NCBI GenBank assembly: GCA_039619475.1
Contig: CM077115.1
Span: forward strand, 296,609,756-296,673,755
Source of the DNA: Icerya purchasi
Lineage: Eukaryota > Arthropoda > Insecta > Hemiptera > Monophlebidae
Direction: 5' to 3'
Length of the DNA: 64,000 nt
In this document: piece by piece, positions 11,226 to 20,520 of the stretch
Numbering within the stretch: position 1 is the first letter of the stretch
Layout of the letters: every line of letters begins with the position of its first letter
The notes under the pieces: generated by a model
Databases searched by the model: none
Seen by the model: the letters and a program-made list of their open reading frames with translations, nothing else
What the model was told of the DNA's origin: nothing
Translations under genes and position numbers: made by a program

Positions 11226-12487
11226 TTACTCTACAGTAGTATTTAAGATGATCTAGAAACATCGATGTTATTAATCGTTATATAGGTATTACTACTCGGT
11301 TATTATTCGGCTCTTGATCGTCGTCAAATGTGGCTGTTAATTTATCTAGTCGTATTACGTTACCGTTGTAGCTGAACTTATGCGCCATGCCGCATGTTTT
11401 GATTCCGTCGCCTAAATGTTACAGTAATTAGTCAGTTTTTTTCTTTACCGTTTTCTTTTTTCTATTCAACGTTGATTTTCCCGTGTATTAATGTCCGTTT
11501 AAATCTGTACTTAGAAATTCATAAAAAATTTTTTGCTTTATCTGAAATTGTATTTATGTTAAGATTTTTTCTCTCTTTGGGAAACATATTTATTACCGTC
11601 CAACAGAAAATAGTCTTCACGTTCCACGTTTAGCTGAAGATTATCGATCTTTCTTTAACCTGTCGGTCTTGATCTAACAAAAAGTTTTGCTCAACTAAAC
11701 AGCATACACAGCCATCGGTTTGGAGTTACTCCACGGTGATCTCCCATAATTACACATTTAAGAGAACATCTTCTTCACTCATATCTTTCAACCACTCTGT
11801 CTCAAGCTTTTTATTAAAATTAATTTATCACCGTAACAACAAACTGCAGTAGTTGAGTAAGAATTTTAATACTCCTGGTAGAAAATTATTAAAAAGAAAG
11901 TTAAACAGTTAATTTAAAAAATTTATACAGTGGTTTTAGCCCAAAAGTTCGAATATTTGACATATCAGTTAAATACTCTATTTATTTTTATATGTTATCC
12001 ATTAAGTCCAATAGTATAAAGAGCTTAAACCTCTTCCAGTTTTTATAAACATATTGTATAATACATTTTCAAGCAGCTAGCTAGGAGCGGGCGACTTGGA
12101 AGTTTAATGATTTCAATAACGCAAAAAGTTAAGTAACAGAAGCGGCGTATTTACTTACACCAGAAACTAATAATAAAATAACCATAGTAATCTTTTTATT
12201 TAAATTTTTAGGTTTAGTTTATTTTTACCGTGCTAATCATTTTATTTAAAAATTAATTTTTTGTTAATTTATTTTTATTCGTCCGGTATATACATATCTG
12301 TGCCCCTGGTCTCATCTCAACTATTTAAAACCCTCATATTTCGTGCAGTGGACCGAATTGTGAATCTAAACCATTCTTGAATACACTTGAACACACAAAA
12401 AAAAGCTTCATCAAAATCGGTCCAGCCGTTTAGGAGGAGTTCAGTCACAAACACACACACACAGAAGAATTATACATATAAGATATA
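11226..12487 (+). mobile_element. R2-type element, 5'-deleted copy in unit 1
   Basis: Ends with CGGTCCAGCCGTTTAGGAGG, GTTCAGTCACAAACACACAC and TATACATATAAGAT, the same tail as the element at 5912-6957. Its start is missing: unit 2 has a CTAGCTGTGTTCCACGG start at 17486 that is deleted here, joined instead at GTTGATTTTCCCGTG. The interior (about 11480-12340) differs from the 5912 element, so it is a related subfamily or a chimera. Confidence 0.65.
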
Positions 12488-12814
12488 TATATACGCGATT
12501 TTCTATCAGAATGGTGGGTCACCGTGACATCTTCGTTAAGGAGACGTGACCGCTTTGTATGACGGGTTTTTGGAGGTTTTCTTATACTTTTTTTTATACG
12601 ACAATTTTCACTCCGCGATATCGTTTTTTTGAAAAGCCTATTACTCTGTCAGGCGGAGTTATCCCGGTTGTGGCACACCTTCAGAAAATACCACTGGCGC
12701 CACTAAATTTATTTTTTTATTTTTTCATTACGATTCACCATAATCAACCGATATTTCATCGAAGAAAATTAAGAAAACGAGTCCTTCTCAATATATGTGT
12801 GTATATATGTATAT
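12488..12814. other. Unrecognised 0.33-kb block (identical copy at 19446-19772)
   Basis: Contains GCGATTTTCTATCAGAATGG and an 85-codon open frame at 12559-12816 (copy at 19517-19774) starting MTGFWRFSYTFFYTT. The frame is repeated only because the block is duplicated; it shows no known motif. It lies downstream of the exchanger stop on the opposite strand, so it may be 3' UTR or intergenic. Confidence 0.4.
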
Positions 12815-13080
12815 AGTAAAGTAAAGTAAGTCCCATATATCCTTGATAAGGTATCACGGATTCTGATGTTAAGGTTCACAATGTACAAAGCCCAATGGCA
12901 CTAATGAGAGTAGGTCGTCAGCTGACCAACCAGTATTTCATAGAAGAGGCTACACCATATATATATATATATATATATCACTGAAAGCAACTTGAGTCTG
13001 GAGTGGGACAAATTCGAACACACGACTCTCACCGGTCTGGTATTCGAGCACACTACTACTAGGTTACGGAACTACTTAAA
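12815..13080 (-). repeat. tRNA-derived SINE, copy in unit 1
   Basis: On the minus strand, a tRNA-like head near 13080-13000 has an A-box-like GTAACCTAGTAGTAG (13054-13068) and a B-box GTGTTCGAATT (13011-13021) with about 32 nt between them, the spacing of a polymerase III promoter. A (TA)n at 12958-12978 and a tail with CATATATCCTTGATAAGGTA follow, ending in TACTTTAC repeats. The tail also occurs near 7603-7650. Confidence 0.7.
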
Positions 13081-13152
13081 ATACCTATGTACAGGATAAT
13101 ATTTCAAATTTTGTAGGAAACAAACGTATAAGAAAGTATAATTTAATATTAT

Positions 13153-13158
13153 TTTATT
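13153..13158 (-). promoter_or_regulatory. Candidate polyadenylation signal (distal copy)
   Basis: Same AATAAA at the same offset from the duplicated terminal exon at 13314-13562. Confidence 0.35.
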
Positions 13159-13313
13159 ATATCATTCTTGTCATGTGATTGAAAAAAATAAAATAGAGTA
13201 AAATATTTTATGTAATAATCAAATGTAATAAAAATACAAAAATCGTCATCGTCAAAAAAACAATTAAAAAGAATGTTAATTCTTATTATAATTCGGATAA
13301 AGTTAGGACTAAT

Positions 13314-13562
13314 TCATTTAATCCAATAGTTTAATTTGCCATTTACATCTAAATAAGTTAATATGATGTACAAAATCCACATAAAAATTAAAGTACCAGC
13401 AGTAATATATCTAGTTTTAGTGGGCCCACCAATTTCGGCACTGCCGCACTGCTTAAACTTCCTCCGAGATAACAGAATCGTCACCGCTATTATAGCAGCT
13501 ATTGTATATAGGAATAAGCTAAATCCGAGTCCTTTGTAATAACGTTCTTCAAATACCAGTTC
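13314..13562 (-). CDS. Exchanger terminal exon L, distal duplicate
   Basis: By eye identical, base for base, to the terminal exon at 20272-20520, including the AG acceptor, the 82-codon open frame, the TGA stop and the flanking AATAAA. It is one duplication unit (6958 bp) further downstream on the minus strand. It could be spliced as an alternative last exon giving the same protein, lie in a read-through 3' region, or be untranscribed. An assembly artefact that placed two alleles in tandem is also possible. No coding damage has accumulated, which argues for a very recent event. Confidence 0.85.
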   Translation of the reverse strand, partial: ELVFEERYYKGLGFSLFLYTIAAIIAVTILLSRRKFKQCGSAEIGGPTKTRYITAGTLIFMWILYIILTYLDVNGKLNYWIK

Positions 13563-13629
13563 CTATATTGATGAAATTAGAAATACAATAAAATTAAGCA
13601 TATCGTTCACGTTATATATATATATATAT

Positions 13630-14078
13630 ATTAATTACAACGTAATTCTTAGGCTACCCCCCATTCGAAAAAATGTCCCAATTTTATGTAACGCTAAATG
13701 TCCCAAAAAAATGTCCCAGAAAAATGTCCCAGAAAAATGTCCCAATTTTATGTAACGCTAAATGTCCCAAAAAAATGTCCCAATTTTATGTAACGTTTGT
13801 TATATTTTGTAGGATTTTTGTTATTGTTATTTAAAAAATGTCACAATTTTATGTAATGAAATATGTAACGAAAAAATGTCTTAATTTTATATAACGGAAG
13901 GTAAATGTTAGAATAGGATTTTTGTGGTTATGTTATTTTTTGTGTGTGTTGATGAAAGTAAGAGTTACGTTGTAAATTTTGATCATTTTATATGAAGTAT
14001 AGAAGAGAAAGAGACAGGAATGAAAGCAGGAGGGGTCAAGGGGTACAGCCCCTTACGAGGCCAAAGTGGCCGAGTTTA
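13630..14078 (+). repeat. R1 repeat, copy 2
   Basis: Same ends as copy 1, with an expanded array of ATGTCCCA / ATTTTATGTAACGCTAA units (about 13665-13790). End hairpin AAGGGGTACAGCCCCTT is followed by GGCCAAAGTGGCC. Confidence 0.8.
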
Positions 14079-14108
14079 TATATATATATATATACACACA
14101 CACACATA

Positions 14109-14879
14109 CACTCGACTCGCGATTATCCAGACTCTGTATTATGCGGATCGATTTTTCAAAAATAAAAGTCAATAAAAAAAAGAAGAAAAAGCCAAAATGC
14201 TTTTATAAAATTCACATCTATATCCAGTACATATCTGAATATCTGTTTACATTCGCTGCAAATGAAGATGCTGTGAAATTTTTAAAACTTGATTTCACAA
14301 AGAGTTTGTGCCCGCAGTTGCGAAACATTTATCCAACAAACAGTTACCGAGAAAAGCAATCCTTATTCTCGGCAATACTCCACTCCGGCAACTGAGGAGT
14401 TACAAGAGGGTGATATAAAGGCAATGTTTCTTCTAGCAATCGTTACATCGGTTTGTCAACCTATGGATCAAGGAATCCTAGAGGCCTTAGAAAAATATAC
14501 ATCGACGCCGCCTTCTCACCAGACTAATATTAAGCGTAGAAAATGATGAGAACTGTGTCAGGTTGCTTTAAAATCAGTTGATATGCTTGATGTTATCACT
14601 TGGTTATCTGAGGGGTGGGAAGAGATTAATTTTATAGCATTAGTGCGGTTGTATAAAATATTATTAGATCATAAAGTCAGTGATAAATGGGATGAAATTG
14701 ACAAAGAATGTGATTTGGACAGTTCAAAAGACAACGAGGAGCTTGTTTCTCTAATAAAAAATATTCCAGGATGTTTTTTCATTTAATTTTCAGTATTTAA
14801 CCTTGAACTCCGGCGTATCCGGATTTTTTGTTATCCGGACCGGCTGGCCGCCCAATTAATTCGGATAGTCGCGAGTCGA

Positions 14880-14882
<3 letters not shown>
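14109..14882 (+). mobile_element. Deleted pogo/Tigger element, copy 2
   Basis: Same 774-bp element at the same place in duplication unit 2, with one evident base change (ACTTTG versus AGTTTG near 14303). It was therefore present before the duplication and is not an independent insertion. Confidence 0.85.
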
Positions 14883-14919
<37 letters not shown>

Positions 14920-15260
14920 CGACGGATTCGGTACTTGCAGCGCGATCTGTTAGCGGTGTTCGAATTATAAAATATTTTCTTTGGTTAAATCATTAATTCG
15001 TGATTTATCGAACACCGTGTTTTATTCGGCGTAATTGCGGTTCGTAGATATCGCAGATGCTTATCGGTTAAAACCAAAATTCCCGTGCGCGGTCGAACGG
15101 ACAGTTGCGTCAGGATGAGATTGTTCGCGTGTCTATTGTTGGTAGCGGTCGATAGCGGAGATTACTATATGAGTCCGAGGCGAGTGCGCGCCGTTTAGAA
15201 ACTGCGCTGAGTAACATTGAGCTGAGAGAAGTTTTATAAACTCCCGTAAAGGCAAGGTAA

Positions 15261-17157
15261 GGGTATAGCCGGGTTTATATGGGAAATTTGCCCCCGCGGG
15301 TTTTTCGATTTGCATTTGGAGAATCGTTTTGACATTAAATAAAAATATTTCAGCAAAATTTTCAGCTATTTATCTCAAATGGTTTTCAAGTATTTCAAAA
15401 AAATCTCGTTTTCTATTTTTTTTTTTTTTTTCAATAGTAAAAATCAAAATAAATGAATAGAGATTTTTTGCCCAATTCTTAGGAGTAAAAGACATAAAAA
15501 CTATAAATCTCAGGTCGAAAGCCGATTTTTAAGGGCAGAAATAAAATTAAAATCAGTTTTTTGACTGCGTTTTTGAAAAGTGTCGACCGACAAATTTTGT
15601 CAGAAAATGTCTTTTTTACTCCTTTACACTCAGGAATTTTTTCATTTTTTTTTTTGAAGTGGTGGAACATAATGAAAAAAAATAAAAACCAATTTTTTCT
15701 GCTTCAAAATATCGTGTTTAAACATACCAAAACTTTTTTGCTGGCAGAGAAATATATAGAAAATAATTTTTCAACTGAAAGTATACATTTTACTCATAAA
15801 AATATTTAGAAAATTAAGAAATTGATGTTAAAAAGTTTTTTTTTTTCATGCAAAAGTTCATTGGAATAAAAAAGATATAATTTTTCTGTGCTATTAGCCA
15901 TAATAATTTTACATTGTTAAGTAGATAGAAGTTAGTAATAATAATATATAATAATTATCGTAGTTTCTAAAACAAAGCATATTTCGAATTTTGCATTAAG
16001 AAGTGCGTACATCAATTTTTTTCAGAAGTCTCAAAACTTACAGAGGTTAAATACTAAGTATTGTTTACGTAAATCAAATAATAATATAGGTGTTATAATT
16101 TCATTGATGTAATTGTATTTATGTATCCATTTTTTTCATCAAGGGTTATACTCTGTCAAACAATAGTTTTAACAACTCGTTGGAAATTACTCCGTATTTC
16201 AATGTGTAGGCACATAATAACGGGGTTCGTGTATAATATTTTCAGAATATTTCTCTTTTCATAATAAAATTAATTCTATCTTCATAATAAAGAAATCATT
16301 AACTGCCGACTGATGATGACCTGTAATTGCTCAGTGAAAAATTTTCCGTTCGATGACTGACGCTGCAAACTAATACTCAAAATCGGGTTACATTCGTTTA
16401 AGCAGCAACCACTATAGAGAAAAAATAGTTCTGAAAGTTCCAGTAGATGGCGCTAGCGAGTTAATCTAGCACTGACTTTAATGAATTCCTGAAAACAACA
16501 GAAATCAAAATAAGAGATACCAAGATTTTAAAAAATTTTTAACGTAAATTCAAAAATTTTTAATGCCTTTAATTATTTAAAGAAAATTATTTCTTAATTT
16601 TTTAAATATTTTTATGAGTAAAATGTATATTTTCAGTTGAAAAATTATTTTATTTTCTATATATTTCTCTACCAACAAAAAAGTTTTGGTTTGTTTAAAC
16701 ACGATATTTTGAAAAAAAGTTAGTCTTTATTTTTTTTCATTATGTTCCACCACTTCAAAAAAAAATGAAAAAATTCCTGAGTGTAAAGGAGTAAAAAAGA
16801 AGACATTTTCTGACAAAATTTGCCGGTGGACACTTTTCAAAAACGTTGTCAAAAAATTGATTTTAATTTTATTTCTGTTCTTAAAAATCCGCTTTCGACC
16901 TGAGATTCATAGTAATAGTATATTTTTATGTCTTTTACTCCTAAGAATTAGGAAAAAAATCGCTATTCGTTTATTTTAAATTTTACTATTAAAAAAAAGA
17001 ATAAAATCAAAAAACGACCTTTTTTTTAAATACTCGAAGACCGTTTGAGATATATAACTGAAAATTTGGCTGAATTATTTTTATTTGATGTCAAAACTAT
17101 TACCCAAGATCGAAAAACCCGCGGGGACAAATTTCCCATATAAACCCGGCTATACCC
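15261..17157. mobile_element. 1.9-kb fold-back element, copy 2
   Basis: Same element in duplication unit 2 with the same ends; length differs by one base. A few substitutions are visible in the right arm relative to copy 1 (for instance near 16590 and 17040). Confidence 0.82.
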
Positions 17158-17485
17158 TTTACTCTACAGTAGTATTTAAGATGATCTAGAAACATCGATG
17201 TTATTAATCGTTATAAGTATTACTACTCGGTTATTATTCGGCTCTTGATCGTCGTCAAGTGTGGCTGTTAATTTATCTAGTCGTATTACGTTACCGTTGT
17301 AGCTGAACTTATGCGCCATGCCGCATGTTTTGATTCCGTCGCCTAAATGTTACAGTAATTAGTCAGTTTTTTTCTTTACCGTTTTCTTTTTTCTATTCAG
17401 CGTTGATTTCATATACACGTTTGTTACAGCATTTCTTAGTAATCTTTTTTTGTGAATATATATATATATATAAATAATATATATA

Positions 17486-18486
17486 CTAGCTGTGTTCCAC
17501 GGCTTTTCCCGTGTATTAATGTCCGTTTAAATCTGTACTTGGAAATCCATAAAAAATTTTTTGCTTTATCTGGAATTGTATTTATGTTAAGATTTTTTCT
17601 CTCTTTGGGAAACATATTTATTACCGTCCAACAGAAAATAGTCTTCACGTTCCACGTTTAGCTGAAGATTATCGATCTTTCTTTAACCTGTCGGTCTTGA
17701 TCTAACAAAAAGTTTTGCTCAACTAAACAGCATACACAGCCATCGGTTTGGAGTTACTCCACGGTGATCTCCCATAATTACACATTTAAGAGAACATCTT
17801 CTTCACTCATATCTTTCAACCACTCTGTCTCAAGCTTTTTATTAAAATTAATTTATCACCGTAACAACAAACTGCAGTAGTTGAGTAAGAATTTTAATAC
17901 TCCTGGTAGAAAATTATTAAAAAGAAAGTTAAACAGTTAATTTAAAAAATGTATACAGTGGTTTTAGCCCGAAAGTTCGAATATTTGGCATATCAGTTAA
18001 ATACTCTATTTATTTTTATATGTTATCCATTAAGTCCAATAGTATAAAGAGCTTAAACCTCTTCCAGTTTTTATAAACATATTGTATAATACATTTTCAA
18101 GCAGCTAGCTAGGAGCGGGCGACTTGGAAGTTTAATGATTTCAATAACGCAAAAAGTGAAGTAACAGAAGCGGCGTATTTACTTACACCAGAAACTAATA
18201 AAATAACCATAGTAATCGTTTTATTTAAATTTTTAGGTTTAGTTTATTTTTACCGTGCTGATCATTTTATTTAAAAATTAATTTTTTTTGTTAATTTCTT
18301 TTTATTCGTCCGGTCTCATCTCAACTATTTAAAACCCGCATATTTCGTGCAGTGGACCGAATTGTGAATCTAAACCATTCTTGAATACACTTGAACACAC
18401 ACAAAAAAAAGCTTCATCAAAATCGGTCCAGCCGTTTAGGAGGAGTTCAGTCACAAACACACGCACAGAAGAATTATACATATAAG
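17486..18486 (+). mobile_element. R2-type element, complete-looking copy in unit 2
   Basis: Begins CTAGCTGTGTTCCACGGCTT after (TA)n and ends with the CGGTCCAGCCG...GTTCAGTCAC tail and ATACATATAAGAT. About 1.0 kb. Compared with unit 1 it keeps the 5' end. No coding capacity is evident; the ORFs at 17436-17661 on both strands are incidental. Confidence 0.65.
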
Positions 18487-18491
18487 ATATA

Positions 18492-19435
18492 TACATTTCT
18501 TCTGTGCGTGTGTATATGACTGAACTCCTCCTAAACGGCTGGACAGATTTTAATGAAATTTTTTGTGTGTATTCAAGTAGATTCGAGAATGGTTTAAATT
18601 CACAATTCGGTCCATTACAAAATGTTTTTACGAATTTATGAAGAAAATTCATTTTTTTTGCCGTTTTTGGTCCAAAAGGGGGGTTTAAATAATTTTTTAA
18701 CCGTAATTTTTGAATTTCCATAAAGGGCTCCTGTGTTTTGTTTTATATTTGAAATTTCGCTTTTAAAGAGTTATCTGGTGACGAATTACGAATTTTTTAA
18801 GGGTATTCGTTCTGAATTCCATATTATGTATTCTAGAGGTTTTTTTACCGCCCAGGGTAATCGCTCAGTTTAAAGTTGTAAATTGTCACAGATAGAAGTT
18901 TAATTGCAATTTATGATCCAATTGCGATAAGTCGAACTGTTTCTGAACTATAACAGAAATAAATATTTTTTGTCGTTCCTGAACTATCTTATTGGGATTC
19001 CGTCGTTTATATCTTAAAAATCGGTATAAATTTACTTTAAGAAATTAGAGATCATTAGAAACACGTTTTTTCGTGTATAGCCCATCTCATCAGCTAACTG
19101 CATAGAGTACACACTTTATTAAAAAGGATATAAATTGAGTGTGTGCTCTGTGTTGTTAGCTGATGATATAGCCCGAAAAAACATGTTTCCAAAGTACATT
19201 AAATTTTTAATATAAATTTATACTGATTATTGTTATTAGAGTTAATAATGCCTTGCTGCCGCGTAAATTACATTCATATCAAAATATTTGTCTTTTTGGT
19301 TTTTGCACATTTATTGAACTTAATTCATTTTCAGTATTAATTTTTTTCTTAATAAAAAACTGAATTTAATTCGGCTAATAAGTTAACACAAAATTTACTT
19401 TCTAAGGCGGTACGAAGTTCGCCGGGTCAGCTAGT
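18492..19435 (-). mobile_element. R2 element inserted only in duplication unit 2
   Basis: Read on the minus strand it starts CTAGCTGACCCGGCGAACTT and ends with the CAGCCGTTTAGGAGG tail, like 5912-6957. It interrupts the unit-1 sequence CATATAAGATATATATATAC; ATAAGATATA appears on both sides (18482-18491 and 19436-19445), a likely 10-bp target duplication. Unit 1 at about 12478-12490 preserves the empty site. The AC-rich tail lies next to the older R2 tail, forming an inverted pair. The minus ORF at 18329-18721 spans this tail pair and is not a gene. Confidence 0.82.
19075..19185. repeat. Hairpin inside the unit-2 R2 insertion
   Basis: CTCATCAGCTAACTGCATAG with GAGTACACACTT is mirrored by GAGTGTGTGCTC and TTGTTAGCTGATGATATAGC. 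Same hairpin family as 6190-6300 in opposite orientation. Confidence 0.75.
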
Positions 19436-19772
19436 ATAAGATATATATATACGCGATTTTCTATCAGAATGGTGGGTCACCGTGACATCTTCGTTAAGGA
19501 GACGTGACCGCTTTGTATGACGGGTTTTTGGAGGTTTTCTTATACTTTTTTTTATACGACAATTTTCACTCCGCGATATCGTTTTTTTGAAAAGCCTATT
19601 ACTCTGTCAGGCGGAGTTATCCCGGTTGTGGCACACCTTCAGAAAATACCACTGGCGCCACTAAATTTATTTTTTTATTTTTTCATTACGATTCACCATA
19701 ATCAACCGATATTTCATCGAAGAAAATTAAGAAAACGAGTCCTTCTCAATATATGTGTGTATATATGTATAT

Positions 19773-20038
19773 AGTAAAGTAAAGTAAGTCCCATATATCC
19801 TTGATAAGGTATCACGGATTCTGATGTTAAGGTTCACAATGTACAAAGCCCAATGGCACTAATGAGAGTAGGTCGTCAGCTGACCAACCAGTATTTCATA
19901 GAAGAGGCTACACCATATATATATATATATATATATCACTGAAAGCAACTTGAGTCTGGAGTGGGACAAATTCGAACACACGACTCTCACCGGTCTGGTA
20001 TTCGAGCACACTACTACTAGGTTACGGAACTACTTAAA
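19773..20038 (-). repeat. tRNA-derived SINE, copy in unit 2
   Basis: Same SINE at the same place in unit 2, with box B at 19969-19979 and box A at 20012-20026. It is immediately downstream of the exchanger 3' end on the same strand. Confidence 0.7.
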
Positions 20039-20110
20039 ATACCTATGTACAGGATAATATTTCAAATTTTGTAGGAAACAAACGTATAAGAAAGTATAAT
20101 TTAATATTAT

Positions 20111-20116
20111 TTTATT
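20111..20116 (-). promoter_or_regulatory. Candidate polyadenylation signal of the exchanger (proximal copy)
   Basis: Plus-strand TTTATT, that is AATAAA on the minus strand, about 155 nt after the stop codon of the terminal exon. In AT-rich DNA such hexamers occur by chance, so this is only a candidate. Confidence 0.4.
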
Positions 20117-20271
20117 ATATCATTCTTGTCATGTGATTGAAAAAAATAAAATAGAGTAAAATATTTTATGTAATAATCAAATGTAATAAAAATACAAAAA
20201 TCGTCATCGTCAAAAAAACAATTAAAAAGAATGTTAATTCTTATTATAATTCGGATAAAGTTAGGACTAAT

Positions 20272-20520
20272 TCATTTAATCCAATAGTTTAATTTGCCAT
20301 TTACATCTAAATAAGTTAATATGATGTACAAAATCCACATAAAAATTAAAGTACCAGCAGTAATATATCTAGTTTTAGTGGGCCCACCAATTTCGGCACT
20401 GCCGCACTGCTTAAACTTCCTCCGAGATAACAGAATCGTCACCGCTATTATAGCAGCTATTGTATATAGGAATAAGCTAAATCCGAGTCCTTTGTAATAA
20501 CGTTCTTCAAATACCAGTTC
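20272..20520 (-). CDS. Calx: Exchanger terminal exon L, gene-proximal copy
   Basis: Starts ELVFEERYYKGLGFSLFLYT and continues IAAIIAVTILLSRRKF, AEIGGPTKTRYITAGTL and ends GKLNYWIK then TGA; 82 residues. The RRR...E(L/I)GGP...W..Y pattern is the conserved SLC8 C-terminus with the last helix. Acceptor CAATATAG, phase 0, joining exactly to exon K (IIHK). It is the copy nearest to exon K, so it is the default terminal exon. A minus-strand AATAAA lies about 155 nt after the stop. It sits inside the tandem duplication and is identical to the copy at 13314-13562. Confidence 0.93.
   Translation of the reverse strand, partial: ELVFEERYYKGLGFSLFLYTIAAIIAVTILLSRRKFKQCGSAEIGGPTKTRYITAGTLIFMWILYIILTYLDVNGKLNYWIK

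Larger units (their letters stand above)
7774..13629. repeat. Tandem duplication, unit 1 (5.86 kb)
   Basis: Aligns along its whole length with 13630-20587. Order in both: R1 repeat, (TA)n, Tigger relic, fold-back element, R2-type element, 0.33 kb unknown block, SINE, exchanger terminal exon, (TA)n. Offsets are 5923-5933 in the first part and 6958 after 12.49 kb. Unit 1 lacks two blocks present in unit 2: about 97 bp at 17409-17505, and the 944-bp insertion at 18492-19435. Scattered single-base changes and small indels occur in the part near 10.5-12.3 kb, whereas 12.49-13.63 kb appears identical. Confidence 0.92.

Noticed and set aside
12559..12816. 85-codon frame repeated identically at 19517-19774, as a conserved small gene
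   Set aside because: It is identical only because the whole block is duplicated; it has no motif, no support from splice sites and lies antisense downstream of the exchanger.
13000..13075. Functional tRNA gene on the minus strand
   Set aside because: B box is imperfect (GTTCGAATT), stems do not pair well, and the sequence continues into a SINE body.
13660..13800. CRISPR-like array (regular ATGTCCC / TTTTATGTAACG units; also 20625-20740)
   Set aside because: Units are directly abutting and degenerate, without unique spacers, in a eukaryotic repeat.
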